Source: Pleurobrachia bachei
Lineage: Eukaryota > Ctenophora > Tentaculata > Cydippida > Pleurobrachiidae
Length of the DNA: 38,345 nt
Assembly (NCBI GenBank): GCA_000695325.1
Contig: AVPN01000002.1
Span: 170,054-208,398, forward strand
Direction: 5' to 3'
The position numbers were made by a program, and so were the translations under genes. Positions 10,149 to 23,800 of the stretch are shown piece by piece. Under the pieces are notes generated by a model. It had not been told where the DNA came from. It worked only from the letters and a program-made list of their open reading frames with translations, and did not search any database. Every line of letters starts with the position of its first letter. Position 1 is the first letter of the stretch.

Positions 10149-10313
10149 AGAAAGAGGGACACAGATATGAAAGAGACTGATTTTAGGTGTGCGTACACAA
10201 GGGTTGGTCTTTGTGTGTGCCTTTTGATTTTGTAACCCCCTTTTTTCTAACTTATTAAATCCTGCCACAAAACATTCTTTTTCATTTTGAATCAATGATG
10301 GAAGCAACTAACT

Positions 10314-10319
10314 AATAAA
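10314..10319 (+). terminator. Polyadenylation signal of C1QBP
   Basis: AATAAA 166 nt after the C1QBP stop, with another AATAAA a few bases further on. Confidence 0.6.
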
Positions 10320-11092
10320 GCCGTGGAATAAACGTGTACAAATCATAATGGTTGGATTACAAGCGAAGGGGCTGAACTTGTTCGATTGATTGAACCTACT
10401 TACCCCCGCCCTCCTATTCCCCACCCACCCCTAAGCAATTGCAAGGGAAGCAAGTAACAATTAACATACCAAGTTAAATTTGCTACTGTAATGAGACCCT
10501 TGCACTGCACCGTCCTCTAATTTATACCCCCTCTCTCCAATTTATCACTACGTGTTTCATTTTACGTGTGAAGATATATCTCTACTGAGATATATCATGA
10601 ATGAGAGGGAATGAATATGATCCGATTAATGTGTTGCCACAGAAAGTCCCAGAAAACTTGGTGCCATGTCTGTAGGGCGCGGAGCCAAAACTACGGTTCG
10701 GCACTCGCCGCGCGATGTTCTAACCCCGCGCGTAGTGAAGTCACGTGACATGAATAAGGGAGATCTATTGGTGGAGGGGGGCGTGACGTAATAAGGACCG
10801 GGTAACGGGCAGTGTTGGGTGAAACTTTCTGCCCTGCAACCGGCAGTAGCTCCTATGAATGGCGGAATCGGGACGGCAATTCATGGTCAAGTTTCCTTGA
10901 CTTTTCGAAAATGACACAATCGGTTTCGAGTTTTGGATAAATATGAAGTAAAAATAATAAGTTATACAATAAAAATACGCTTTACTTCCTACTTCTAGCT
11001 CCCTCTATTTTCGCTTCTCAAAGTCTCTAATTCACAGTTCACACCCTCTCTCTTTCTCTTTTCCCATATTCTCTACTCCCCCAAGTTCCAAT
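10320..11092. other. Intergenic gap between convergent C1QBP and ATM
   Basis: Contains a small palindrome GATATATCTC-TACT-GAGATATATC (10573-10596) and a CACGTGAC motif at about 10742 followed by GTGACGTAA. The ATM 3' UTR must lie at the right end, but no clear AATAAA was found on the minus strand. Confidence 0.5.
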
Positions 11093-11863
11093 TCACACCC
11101 ATGCGTGCCATCCGACAAAGTGCATAGCCAGGTTTGCTGGGTCTTGGGCCTTTGCCAGAAGATGGTTAACCTGCCCTTCAACACTCAGAGCTAGTCCCTC
11201 CTCTATACCCGTCAGCCTCTGTCTGACCTTGTTTAGCACACGCTGGGCTTGGCTATTGTCACCTGGAGGGTAGGAGTGTCGTAATATAATAAGTGAGTAG
11301 TGACTATGTCTGAGACATGATTCGTTGTTGCTAATCAACAAGATTGGTTGGGAATACTGAGAACTAATGAATTGTAACAACACTGTCACTGCAACCGGGT
11401 GAACTCTTACAGGATTTACCGGGTCTGTAGCGGAGTAATACAGGATGTCACCTCACTACTACACTATCCCTTACTTACCGGGTGTGTGGTCCTCTTTTTT
11501 CTTCTTCCTCCCTCCTGATGAAGATTCCTTTCCTACCACCCAGTTGTAGAGTGGGTCATGTAGGAACACCTCTAGAATGGATATCAGCAGTTCCTTACTC
11601 GCCTGAATTGATGGTTTTATTTGTATAGCTCACACTGCTCTAGTGCTCTGTGAGGGTTCGGTAGACCCGTTCCAAATCTAACTATCGAATATACCGGAGG
11701 ATCCAGCAAGCACAGGTTTCACTAATTCATGTACCTTCATGGTAGTCATGACTCGCTCACAGGAATGTCTGAAGACACCCTCGGTTCCCATCACTCCCAG
11801 ACCGTCTACCATATCCCGTGTCAGACGGAAGGGAACTCTTTCAGGGATTCGCTGGAACTGGCC
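11093..11863 (-). CDS. ATM: ATM: kinase C-lobe end and FATC exons
   Basis: Three terminal exons. 11735-11863 reads GQFQRIPERVPFRLTRDMVD then GLGVMGTEGVFRHSCERVM, the activation-loop region. 11479-11602 reads ASKELLISILEVFLHDPLYNW followed by a Lys/Gly/Ser-rich variable linker (SSSGGRKKKKED). 11093-11262 reads DNSQAQRVLNKVRQRLTGIE, then the FATC tail QVNHLLAKAQDPANLAMHF and GWHAWV, stop at 11093-11095. Donor AAG|GTACAT at 11735 was chosen because it keeps phase 0; the open frame runs on past it but does not fit the family. Phases are 0, 0, 1. Confidence 0.93.
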
Positions 11864-14800
11864 CTGATATATGGGGGATGGTGATAAAAGTATAATAAAG
11901 AGCTGTGATGTATGTAGAGTTACCCAGCTTGAGATGGACAAAATCACTCTCACCACTTACCTCTCAGTTGTTGAATACTTAGTACTTACTCAACAACCTG
12001 TCAGAGCATTAAAAACCTAACCCTATTCTCAGAACCGCGGTCAGAAACCCACACTAACCTGATCAAATGCTATTCCCAGGTCAATATGAATCAGCTCCCC
12101 TGTCCCCTGATCCAATAGAATATTGGCCAAATGCCGGTCTCCTAGACCCACGATATGCCCCACAATACTTGTAGTTGCCAGTGAACTAGTATATGCTGCC
12201 TGGGCAGTGTACCATTGGGTAGGATTCGGGTACTGCTCGAGGAAATAGTGCCGGAAGACGGGTTTGTATTGAGTTGTCAGTCTCAGGTACTCCTGCAGGG
12301 TGTGAGAGTGGAGCGTTATTTGGTTCCAGGTAAAAGGGAATGATTATAATCCGGGTACTGAATCTAACTTTGTAGGGGCGTGTAATAGCACAATACAAAC
12401 CACCCGTTCGAAAAATGTCCGGGTAAGTATATAACTTCCTATCTCGCGGACCCCCTTTTCGCGAGAAGGGTTAGAACATAACAAGTCTATAGCACTTGCA
12501 CTCAATACTCACCTGGACAAGTTTTGAAGGATCCTCATCCCTGCATTTTATCATAGCTCTCTTCACGTCACTGTTTGTCAAGTCCTTAGGGCGGTGTCGG
12601 ATGTGTGCTGCCTTATCACCACCGTGGACTAGATAGTTACCAATGGGGATGGTGTTATTGCACCACTCTATCAGGCCCGAGACTTGGGACAGGGGCAGTA
12701 CCTGGACATGTGGGTGTTTTGATTAGATAGGGAGTCGGGCAGGGGGACAGAGAGAGGGTCGGGTTAGGAATTTGACTGCCATTTCTCTGTCAATTGTATA
12801 ATAGTGGTCAACTACACTGTTAGCAGGCCAAGATAACTAAACTGTTTAGTAAACTCACCTTGTAGGTGCGAATACGAAGGCTATCCTTGGACAGTAGAAC
12901 GTTAGCGGCAGAGAAGAGCTGTTCCATAACCATATCTTGTCTCATGTCATCATTACCCTGAAATATGTATGGAGATGAAACTGGGCGTGGGTTTAGGGTT
13001 TGGGTAGGTTGACCCATGCATCAATGTTGGGGAGGAAGGACGGCCCAATATCGGTGTGATAGAGCAGGTGGCACATGACCAACACTAAAGGGGGGTCTAC
13101 ATACCTTCACAAACTGTCTTCTAACTACACCATCGGAACAGTGGGCAAATGTTGATTTGGGTACATTAATCCCACCAGGTGTTGTGAACCTGTTCTCGAA
13201 TCCAACCAGGGTGGGGTACTTTGAGTAGTCACCGTTTGCTGTCACCTGGGGGGGGGGGTTCTGTGTCAGATATCTCTTTGTACCTTGGTAGTGAAGTTAC
13301 CCCTACGCATGCGAAGGCCCCTGCAGTGGGTAACTTCGTAACCAACTTTGTACCTGACCTTGGTAGTGGTTCTGAGAGAATTGTAAAGTTTTAGTCAAAT
13401 TACCGGTATGTCAAGAGATAGAACGGGAATACTGGATAGGTTGCTTAGTTTCTTGATAGGTTCAGTGTCAGGTATCTTGTATTCTGTATCTGAAACAGGG
13501 AACAAGTTATCAAACATGTCCAAATTGAGGTGCCATGTCTTTAAGTCATGTTGAAATTTAGTCATGTAACTATTCCCACATTATTATACTTGTCATAATA
13601 ACAAACAGGAACCGACCAGATCAGGAAATACTGGTCCATGATTGGCTGAAAACCAGTCACGTGACCTAAATAACGAGTTTTGATTGGTTGTTTACTTGTG
13701 AAATGTCCGGGTAAGTATATAACTTCCTATCTCGCGGACCCCCTTTTCGCGAGAAGGGTTAGAACATAACAAGTCTATAGCACTTGCACTCAATACTCAC
13801 CTGGACAAGTTTTGAAGGATCCTCATCCCTGCATTTTATCATAGCTCTCTTCACGTCACTGTTTGTCAAGTCCTTAGGGCGGTGTCGGATGTGTGCTGCC
13901 TTATCACCACCGTGGACTAGATAGTTACCAATGGGGATGGTGTTATTGCACCACTCTATCAGGCCCGAGACTTGGGACAGGGGCAGTACCTGGACATGTG
14001 GGTGTTTTGATTAGATAGGGAGTCGGGCAGGGGGACAGAGAGAGGGTCGGGTTAGGAATTTGACTGCCATTTCTCTGTCAATTGTATAATAGTGGTCAAC
14101 TACACTGTTAGCAGGCCAAGATAACTAAACTGTTTAGTAAACTCACCTTGTAGGTGCGAATACGAAGGTTGTCCTTGGACAGTAGAACGTTAGCAGCAGA
14201 GAAGAGCTGTTCCATAACCATATCTTGTCTCATGTCATCATTACCCTGAAATATGTATGGAGATGAAACTGGGCGTGGGTTTAGGGTTTGGGTAGGTTGA
14301 CCCATGCATCAATGTTGGGGAGGAAGGACGGCCCAATATCGGTGTGATAGAGCAGGTGGCACATGACCAACACTAAAGGGGGGTCTACATACCTTCACAA
14401 ACTGTCTTCTAACTACACCATCGGAACAGTGGGCAAATGTTGATTTGGGTACATTAATCCCACCAGGTGTTGTGAACCTGTTCTCGAATCCAACCAGGGT
14501 GGGGTACTTTGAGTAGTCACCGTTTGCTGTCACCTGGGGGGGGGGGTTCTGTGTCAGATATCTCTTTGTACCTTGGTAGTGAAGTTACCCCTACGCATGC
14601 GAAGGCCCCTGTAGTGGGTAACTTCGTAACCAACTTTGTACCTGACCTTGGTAGTGGTTCTGAGAGAATTGTAAAGTTTTAGTCAAATTACCGGTATGTC
14701 AAGAGATAGAACGGGAATACTGGATAGGTTGCTTAGTTTCTTGATAGGTTCAGTGTCAGGTATCTTGTATTCTGTATCTGAAACAGGGAACAAGTTATCA

Positions 14801-17800
14801 AACATGTCCAAATTGAGGTGCCATGTCTTTAAGTCATGTTGAAATTTAGTCATGTAACTATTCCCACATTATTATACTTGTCATAATAACAAACAGGAAC
14901 CGACCAGATCAGGAAATACTGGTCCATGATTGGCTGAAAACCAGTCACGTGACCTAAATAACGAGTTTTGATTGGTTGTTTACTTGTGTCGGTCGGTTCC
15001 TGACAATGACCAAATGTAACTTACTAGGGGTAATGCTGGCGTTTCCACTCTTCTTTGACAGATAGTTAGCCCACTGCACATACGCATTACACAGCTGATC
15101 TAACTCTTTGATAGCGGTGGATAGTTTCTTTTCCCTCGATAGTGTCTCTAGAATCTTGGCGGATACCTTACTACGAGGCTATGGGGGGACAGTGCAGTGA
15201 GAGAATTGAGAAACTTCAGAATTAGGTTTTTGAGTAGTGGAGACTGTACGAACAGCGAGAGAATTCTTGAACTGCGCCAGTATTGGACACTTTACTAAAA
15301 TGGAGACAGTGCAGTCTGGCGATATAGATATTTCAATACATAGTTGGCGACAGATATTCAAATGTGATCATATAATACCTCTACAGGTGGTGTTTTCTCT
15401 CCCGCTAGTTTGGCATCAAGATGTGCATTTCGGAGTGCGAACAAAGTAGGCAGCACATGGAATGGGTGTTCTCGGGCAGCACATGTGATTGCCTGAAAAT
15501 AAAATATAGTAGGTTACCATGACAACAGATTGACGATTATACATGCGCTGGCGGCACCAACTTCAGATATCTGAGAGCACTGAGAATCAAAACCCGGAGT
15601 CTGTCAGTGCAGATAGAGCAGGAAGTATGACACACTTCTAACTCGCACCTGAGTCCCGGGCAGGAACCGACTGAATCAGGAAATACTGGTACCTGATTGG
15701 CTGATAACCATTCAAATAACGAGTTCTGATTGGCTGTTTACTTGTTTCAGTCGGTTCCTGGTCCCGGAGGATATTCTCGAATCTCGCTCAACCCACCTGT
15801 TCAATACTCTCATTGAGGCCCCCTGCAGTTCCCAGTCGTGCTGCTAGTTGGTACATTGGTGGAATTAGCTTGTAGGTGGGGAGTTTTGATATGAAATCCG
15901 TTGCTAGGGAACACACTTCTTCACAGTCTGTGTTGTCAAGGAGCAGGGATACCAACCTGGGGGGAGAGTGGGATACTGCTGAGATAAAGATCTGAGGACC
16001 GGAGCAGGGGAGATTCAGAGACGGGGGAGGGGGGCGGGGGGGGGAAAGAGAGACAAGATGAAAGTAAATGTAAAACGATTAAAATTGTGTAAAAATTAGG
16101 CAGTTTCTTTCGTCTTTCCGTTACCATGATTACCATTTCTCGAATCAGCAGAACTACCTAAAGATGTGAAGATCATCAGCGGGGTTAGCGGAACTGATAC
16201 GAAGGAATTTGGCGTAGTGAGTGATGGTCTTTATCAGATATTCCCCCTCGTTCTCCTCCATACTTTTAATTTTACTCGTTTCCTCCCTTATCTGGTAGCA
16301 GAGGTAATAAATTAATTAGTTAATTCGTTATCAGCAAACTATTTTAAATATAGGGTTGAAGTGCATTTAGCAGGCATTCATAATCTTTGAAATGTGCCCC
16401 CTCTCCCTAAACAGGTGCTAAATATCACATTGTCTTACTCGACCGTGTTCAGTATCCCCCTAAGTATCACATTGTCTTGACTCTTGCTCGACCCTGTTCA
16501 GTGTCCCCAACCCCCAATAAGTATCAGGTATTATACCTGCCCCCACCCCTCTCTAAGTATATCAGGTATAATACCTGGCCCTGGAGGTAGTACAACTGCT
16601 TTTGATTGTATCCAGCCTTCACACTCTGCCTCAGATCCGCGTGTTCACTCTGAACATCATGGGAACTCAGGTAGCTGCCTAGTTTCTGTAGTTGTTCAAG
16701 TCGTTTATCTCGGTCCCGCTCCACTCGGGACCGTTCCCAACGGCACAGGTTCCTTTCTTCACACCACCGTACTGCGTCCTGAACGAGTGAGAAGAAGCAA
16801 TTATTTGGGCAACTTTTCTGGAATTACTTGTAAAAGGATGTGAACGCATCAAACTAGAAATGCAGTACAGGTCCATGGCCCTTATTATTGTGTAACATGT
16901 TTTTTCATTATACCTAACACTTATTATATCTAACTACCTACCTCAATACAGCAGTCAATATCAGAGCTGGGTGCCTCCCTCTCAACCAGCCACTTCGCCT
17001 TGGTCATCAGCAGATGGGGGTAGTGGGAGCTGTCCTGAGCTTCCTCTAACAGGTTATCAACTAGCCTGAGTGCCAGGACCTGCTGGTTAGACCCCCAGCT
17101 TAGTAGTGCTTCCTCTCGTCTCAGGGCAGTCCTTTCTTCAACACTTAGCAGGGAATCAAGGGCAGATCCTGGGGGTGGATTATTAGGATTTCAGCATTAA
17201 AAAAACCAAGCCTTCGGCCAAAATATGGGTACTGATGGCCTTTTTACCTGTTTGCTTATTGGTACACGATGTACTGTCCAGCTAATGTTACCTTTTTGAA
17301 GGAATCTCTCTGCCTGAGGGTACTGTCCAGCTAATCGGGCGGCAGTAGCACAGTCCAGCTGAACTTGGACATCTCCCTCATGTAGGACAGAGTTACAGGC
17401 AAACAACAACTCCCACCTCTTGTAGTCTCTATTGTTGGGGGATAACTTAGGGGATGATGTTGCCTGGCTAGACTGTTCTAACCCTCCCTTTACTGTTTAC
17501 ATTTGTAAAGGTGTTTCGGGGGCGGGGTGCCCGAAACACAGTCTAGCTTAGCCAGGCAAAGTGAAGTTCTATATATTCAATGGACTGATGGTTGTTACAA
17601 AATACAATAGAAATCAAGGATTATCAATTGCCCACCTGGTGTTATTATTATTACTAGTCCTCGCCCCAGCCAACTTCCTCTGTAACTCTTCTACAACATG
17701 ATGTAGTACAAAGCGATCCCAGGGAGGGGGCGTATCAAGAGGGTGCTCCAGGTGCTGAATGTGCTCCCTCGCCTGGATGGGGGTAGGGGCATTAATCCAG

Positions 17801-20800
17801 GTATTTCGTTGTTTTCCACTTTTCTATAGCAATTGTCAAATTACCCAATTAAATCAGTTTTTGTGTTTGGACATTCTGCACTTGATTTTGGAAGTAGGAA
17901 TAGTAACATGAAAAATTAATATAAGCTTTGAAAGGGTCTGACTGTGTATGAATATGTAATCACACATAAAACTGGTAGCCAACCTATACCAGTTTGATGA
18001 GATGTGTCATCTCATTATGAAATCTTTCACATTATATAAATGACATTACGTAGTAATCATCATGTTTCTATGCACTGATTTTACTAGCGATAGAGTCATT
18101 ATTCACTCACAGCAGAAGCCGATTTTACGATAGACCTTATTATTTAACCACACTCCTAACTTGTCTTGTTGAGTTACTGAACAAACCTTGTCGACGTTGT
18201 TGTTTCGTATGCCCAGCATTGCCCCGTAAATGTGCCTATGTATCCCACCTTGATCTGTTTCAAGTGTGTCTGAATCCATGGCCCAGTTGCCTATCCTCCA
18301 TGCACACTCATAGTGAACTTCACTCGCCTGATGTGAGAGAATATGTTTTATTGGACTCAACTTCACTTTCCTAGTGTGAGAAATGAGAATCTGTGAGATG
18401 GTGTTGAGATTGATGGGTCTGTCAAATCGGGGTGCATACGAGAAGAGATGGTCGAGAAAGGAAAGTTGGTTTATAGAAAATTGAAAAACTTGTCTAGAGC
18501 TAGTCCATAGTTGAGGAGACGCAATGGAGTTGAGGTAGGGACATTTCTTAGGGGAAATAATAAAATTAAAGACCTTTGTTTCTATAAAACCCCGGTTAAA
18601 CTCACCTGAGGAAGTTTATCAAGAAGGGCGGGTAACAAGGTGGATGGGGAGGTATGTTTAGCGGCTGTAACCATGGCAACCGTGTCGCCTGTGACGTCAG
18701 CATAGCAAAGGAGTCGGTACCAGGCGTGTTCAAACTCTAACACTTGCCTCCTACCAATACCACTTGTACACTCTAGAGCTGAGGGGGAAGGGTGCACGCT
18801 CCACCGGTTACCTTTTTGAAGGAATCTCTCTGCCTGAGGGTACTATACTGCTAATGTTACCTTTTTGAAGGAATCTCTCTGCCTGGGGGTACTGGCCAGC
18901 TATTCGGGCGGCAGTAGCACAGTCCAGCTGAACTTGGACATCTCCCTCATGTAGGACAGAGTTACAGGCAAACAACAACTCCCACCTCTTGTAGTCTCTA
19001 TTGTTGGGGGATAACTTAGGGGATGATGTTGCCTGGCTAGACTGTTCTAACCCTCCCTTTACTGTTTACATTTGTAAAGGTGTTTCGGGGGCGGGGTGCC
19101 CGAAACACAGTCTAGCTTAGCCAGGCAAAGTGAAGTTCTATATATTCAATGGACTGATGGTTGTTACAAAATACAATAGAAATCAAGGATTATCAATTGC
19201 CCACCTGGTGTTATTATTATTACTAGTCCTCGCCCCAGCCAACTTCCTCTGTAACTCTTCTACAACATGATGTAGTACAAAGCGATCCCAGGGAGGGGGC
19301 GTATCAAGAGGGTGCTCCAGGTGCTGAATGTGCTCCCTCGCCTGGATGGGGGTAGGGGCATTAATCCAGGTATTTCGTTGTTTTCCACTTTTCTATAGCA
19401 ATTGTCAAATTACCCAATTAAATCAGTTTTTGTGTTTGGACATTCTGCACTTGATTTTGGAAGTAGGAATAGTAACATGAAAAATTAATATAAGCTTTGA
19501 AAGGGTCTGACTGTGTATGAATATGTAATCACACATAAAACTGGTAGCCAACCTATACCAGTTTGATGAGATGTGTCATCTCATTATGAAATCTTTCACA
19601 TTATATAAATGACATTACGTAGTAATCATCATGTTTCTATGCACTGATTTTACTAGCGATAGAGTCATTATTCACTCACAGCAGAAGCCGATTTTACGAT
19701 AGACCTTATTATTTAACCACACTCCTAACTTGTCTTGTTGAGTTACTGAACAAACCTTGTCGACGTTGTTGTTTCGTATGCCCAGCATTGCCCCGTAAAT
19801 GTGCCTATGTATCCCACCTTGATCTGTTTCAAGTGTGTCTGAATCCATGGCCCAGTTGCCTATCCTCCATGCACACTCATAGTGAACTTCACTCGCCTGA
19901 TGTGAGAGAATATGTTTTATTGGACTCAACTTCACTTTCCTAGTGTGAGAAATGAGAATCTGTGAGATGGTGTTGAGATTGATGGGTCTGTCAAATCGGG
20001 GTGCATACGAGAAGAGATGGTCGAGAAAGGAAAGTTGGTTTATAGAAAATTGAAAAACTTGTCTAGAGCTAGTCCATAGTTGAGGAGACGCAATGGAGTT
20101 GAGGTAGGGACATTTCTTAGGGGAAATAATAAAATTAAAGACCTTTGTTTCTATAAAACCCCGGTTAAACTCACCTGAGGAAGTTTATCAAGAAGGGCGG
20201 GTAACAAGGTGGATGGGGAGGTATGTTTAGCGGCTGTAACCATGGCAACCGTGTCGCCTGTGACGTCAGCATAGCAAAGGAGTCGGTACCAGGCGTGTTC
20301 AAACTCTAACACTTGCCTCCTACCAATACCACTTGTACACTCTAGAGCTGAGGGGGAAGGGGTGGTGTTACCGCTAGTAAATTGGCAGGTGAGTAGAACT
20401 TCACTCCTAATAAAAGGCTGCAATAAAAGGCTGCAGTTTCACGTTTCTTGGATGATATAGAAGGGGACCTTTCTCTTGGATAAGGGGACTTTTCTCTTGG
20501 ATAAGGGGACTTTTCTCTTGGATAAGGGGACTTTTCTCTTGGATAAGGGGACTTTTCTCTTGGATAAGGGGACTTTTCTCTTGGATAAGGGGACTTTTCT
20601 CTTGGATAAGGGGACTTTTCTCTTGGATAAGGGGACTTTTCTCTTGGATAAGGGGACTTTTCTCTTGGATAAGGGGACTTTTCTCTTGGATAAGGGGACT
20701 TTTCTCTTGGATAAGGGGACTTTTCTCTTGGATAAGGGGACTTTTCTCTTGGATAAGGGGACTTTTCTCTTGGATAAGGGGACTTTTCTCTTGGATAAGG

Positions 20801-23800
20801 GGACTTTTCTCTTGGATAAGGGGACTTTTCTTTTGGATGAGGGGACTTTTCTCTTGGATAAGGGTCGCCACAGAGAAGTAGTTATTTATTTTGTTTCTAG
20901 TTTTCCATGTTGTTTTGATCGAGTCACTCATCCGAGTCAAGGTCAGACCCGTAATTGTACCCCACTGTTTTTGTAAAGCACATGACTCGGAGAGGTACTA
21001 ATTATTTTAGTAATACCCTCCTTCGTATTTGTAATATTATTGTACTATCTCCCCGAGTAAGGCCACCGACCCATGTCTCTTGAAAATTAGAGGTCACTGA
21101 ATTTAGTGTGAATCTTACACATTATGCTATTGATATTAATACGACTAATTCATCTGGATGTTGTTTGAAACCACCTGACTTCTATCTTTCATTGTTCCGA
21201 TCTGGTATATGTTTCCCTATAGATATAGATGGCCTCCTTGTATGTACCAATAGCTCTCTGGCTGTATGGTTGATTGTTTATACTGAGTTGAAGTTAAATT
21301 TAAAAGCTTTAAAAACGACACTTATTTTGTTCTCCCCTCAGCTGAGTTGTTGCTGACGAAGTTCTTTTTTTTCTTCAAGCCTACTAGAACTCTGCTTTAT
21401 AGAACATAGTGCGTGGTACCAGGTAAAACAACAGAGGTGACAAGAACGTCGCCCCGCGAGAGTTGTACAAAATTGAGATTCTAGCGAAAATCTGTGAACT
21501 CTGACACGTAGTTTAAGGTATAATCTCCACTGAATTTTGGAATGGATTGTTTTTTTGTTTATTTTTTCAAAGTTTTAGTCTCACTTGGTTGGCAGTCATA
21601 TGGATTTTATTCGTTTTGAGTATCCTTCTGTGACAGTGCTACTGTTATATTCCGCCCACATATCCGACAGGGACAGATGACTTGATTTATGTTCTACAGT
21701 AATGGCATGAGGCGAGATTGTCTACTAGCTCTGCTTATTGGGCTGCATGCCATCCCTGTTAAATGTGACGTCTACAACTGCAGCATCACAGAAATCGGCC
21801 CCTTTCTCACCGACATATGTACGACACGTAATGAGACTGGACTGACATTTCGGTGTCCTAACTCGAACGTCACATTTAAAGCCTATACGGGATTCTCAGC
21901 CTCAACTCGTACAGTCTACAATATGGTGACGAGATTATGTCCAAATGATTTAGGAACCTACCAATCCTGCCTTGCGAAATACCTTGACCAATATGGCATC
22001 TTCTCTTTCAATGATGGGAACGAGATTCAGCTATTTGATTCTCCACCGGTTTGTGGTAGACTTTGTTGGGACACTGACGAGAACGCCTTCCGGTTTACAG
22101 GTAACCAACATTGTCCAGAGGATGGAAAGGTTTCCAAGGCTTTTAACTTCACCATGACCCGGCGACCACATCGTAGCTTCCCAATTTCCCATAGTCTTGT
22201 GTGCGATGGGAAATGCGATTATCGGCTTGCGACTATGGGATTCTTCGAGAACATGCCGTGGAGGTGTGTTGATGAGATCGATTGCAATGGTTTGTCCTAC
22301 GGGATCGTGCTACCCAAATCTGGAATCTTCCCCATGAATGTTAACCCCGGTTCATATATTAACAGTAGAAAACGGGTGAAAGCTGCACATTTTGACAAGT
22401 ACTGCCCACTATTTGACGACGAAAACGGGAGAGAATTTCCGCTGAACAACCGGACACGCTGTTTCCACATGCGGGATGATGATGGCTTGGAAACTAGAAA
22501 CCGCTATACCAATCCGTATTGTAAGAACGGTCATGATCAGACGAACTGCTCCTACTCGGGGTTTGTAGCGGGACAATGCAAGGTAGACGGATTCCCCACC
22601 AACATTTCAACACATATTCTATGTGCGATTGATGTGCCGATGCTGTGTGATGACAAACTAGATGGTAAATGCTTCACAACTGATCGTCACTGTCGTCTGC
22701 ACAAACACCGACTCTGTGATGGAAACAGTGATTGTAGTTCAGATGCAGATCAGAAACTGTACGTCTGCATCAGGCTCACTCAAAGAAAATGTAGACGGAG
22801 GACCGAGGATGACTCAGATAACATCTGAGCTTCCCATTCCCTACAATTGGGTCCTGGATGGAGTTGTTGACTGTATGGGAGGAGTGGATGAGGACTTTGA
22901 AATCTGGGTGAGATGTGGAACTGGGCCAACTAACAGAGTGCGGAGAGGCGGACATTGTAGAGACGTGTTCCTGTGTCGACCAGAGGAGGAATTCAACTAT
23001 TTGGAGTTGAAAGATGTTTGTGCAAGTGCAGCAACGTGCGGAGGACAAGCCTGTGAGAATTCCAACCAACCCGTTACTCGGTCAGCTTTGTCTGAAACTG
23101 TTGAAGGCAACAGACGGATTATACGGAGCGGATGGTGCCAAAAAGGATTGGGAGAATTTAGGCAATTGATAGGTGACCCATGCAGTGGAAAGGAATTCAA
23201 ACATCCGTTTCATGAGTTTTATGGGAAAACATTGACCACTCAACTGATGCTCTCGAAAGTCTTACACGATTGCCGCAACTTCTACGGCAAGCAGTACGTT
23301 TACCGAAGTTGCATCGGTCCTAAGGAAAAGTGTCCCCTGAAAAACCCGATCCTGCATTCGTCTTGTGGAAATATGAAAAGGCTGCGGTATTCCATCGCAC
23401 AAACGGGCGAGGTCACCGTGGTAGAAAAGGGCAGGCACGGCTACCACAATGACTTCTTTGCGTGCAATACCAGTCTTTGCATACCCTTTTCTAAGGTTTG
23501 TGATTTGGTGGACGATTGCGGCGATGGGTCAGACGAGGGGAGCTGTAAAACCAGTGTGAAATGCAAAACAAACAACAGGTACGTTGCGATAAGCCAAATA
23601 TGCGATGGCACAATAGACTGTCCAGATTTTTCCGACGAATGCAATGGCGACTGCAATCGGAATTTCATTGAAAACACCGAGATTATGGTTTGTGCAATGG
23701 TTATGGGTATATTCGGGACAGTGCTGAATGGAGCCCACGTCTACAAAAGCGTTTTCTTCGATGAACCATCCAAGAAGGACAGTCTGTTTGTCAATAAAGT

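Larger units (their letters stand above)
12413..14988. repeat. Tandem duplication, period 1288 bp
   Basis: 12413-13700 and 13701-14988 are near-identical direct repeats. The right breakpoint falls inside a CAGGAACCG MITE: the copy at 13606-13700 has lost its right terminal repeat, while the one at 14894-15002 is complete. No long homology is seen at the breakpoints. Confidence 0.95.
17281..20361. repeat. Tandem duplication, period 1569 bp
   Basis: 17281-18792 and 18850-20361 are near-identical. Between them lies a 57-nt linker (18793-18849) that itself contains a third fragment of the exon end TTACCTTTTTGAAGGAATCT, which suggests a complex event at the junction. Confidence 0.95.

Noticed and set aside
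20463-20865. Possible CRISPR array
   Set aside because: The repeats are contiguous with no unique spacers, and the DNA is from an animal.
20476-20976. Long open frames on both strands encoding DKGTFLL or QEKSPLI repeats
   Set aside because: They come from a 21-bp minisatellite whose unit is a multiple of three and lacks stops; there is no start context, homology or splice logic.
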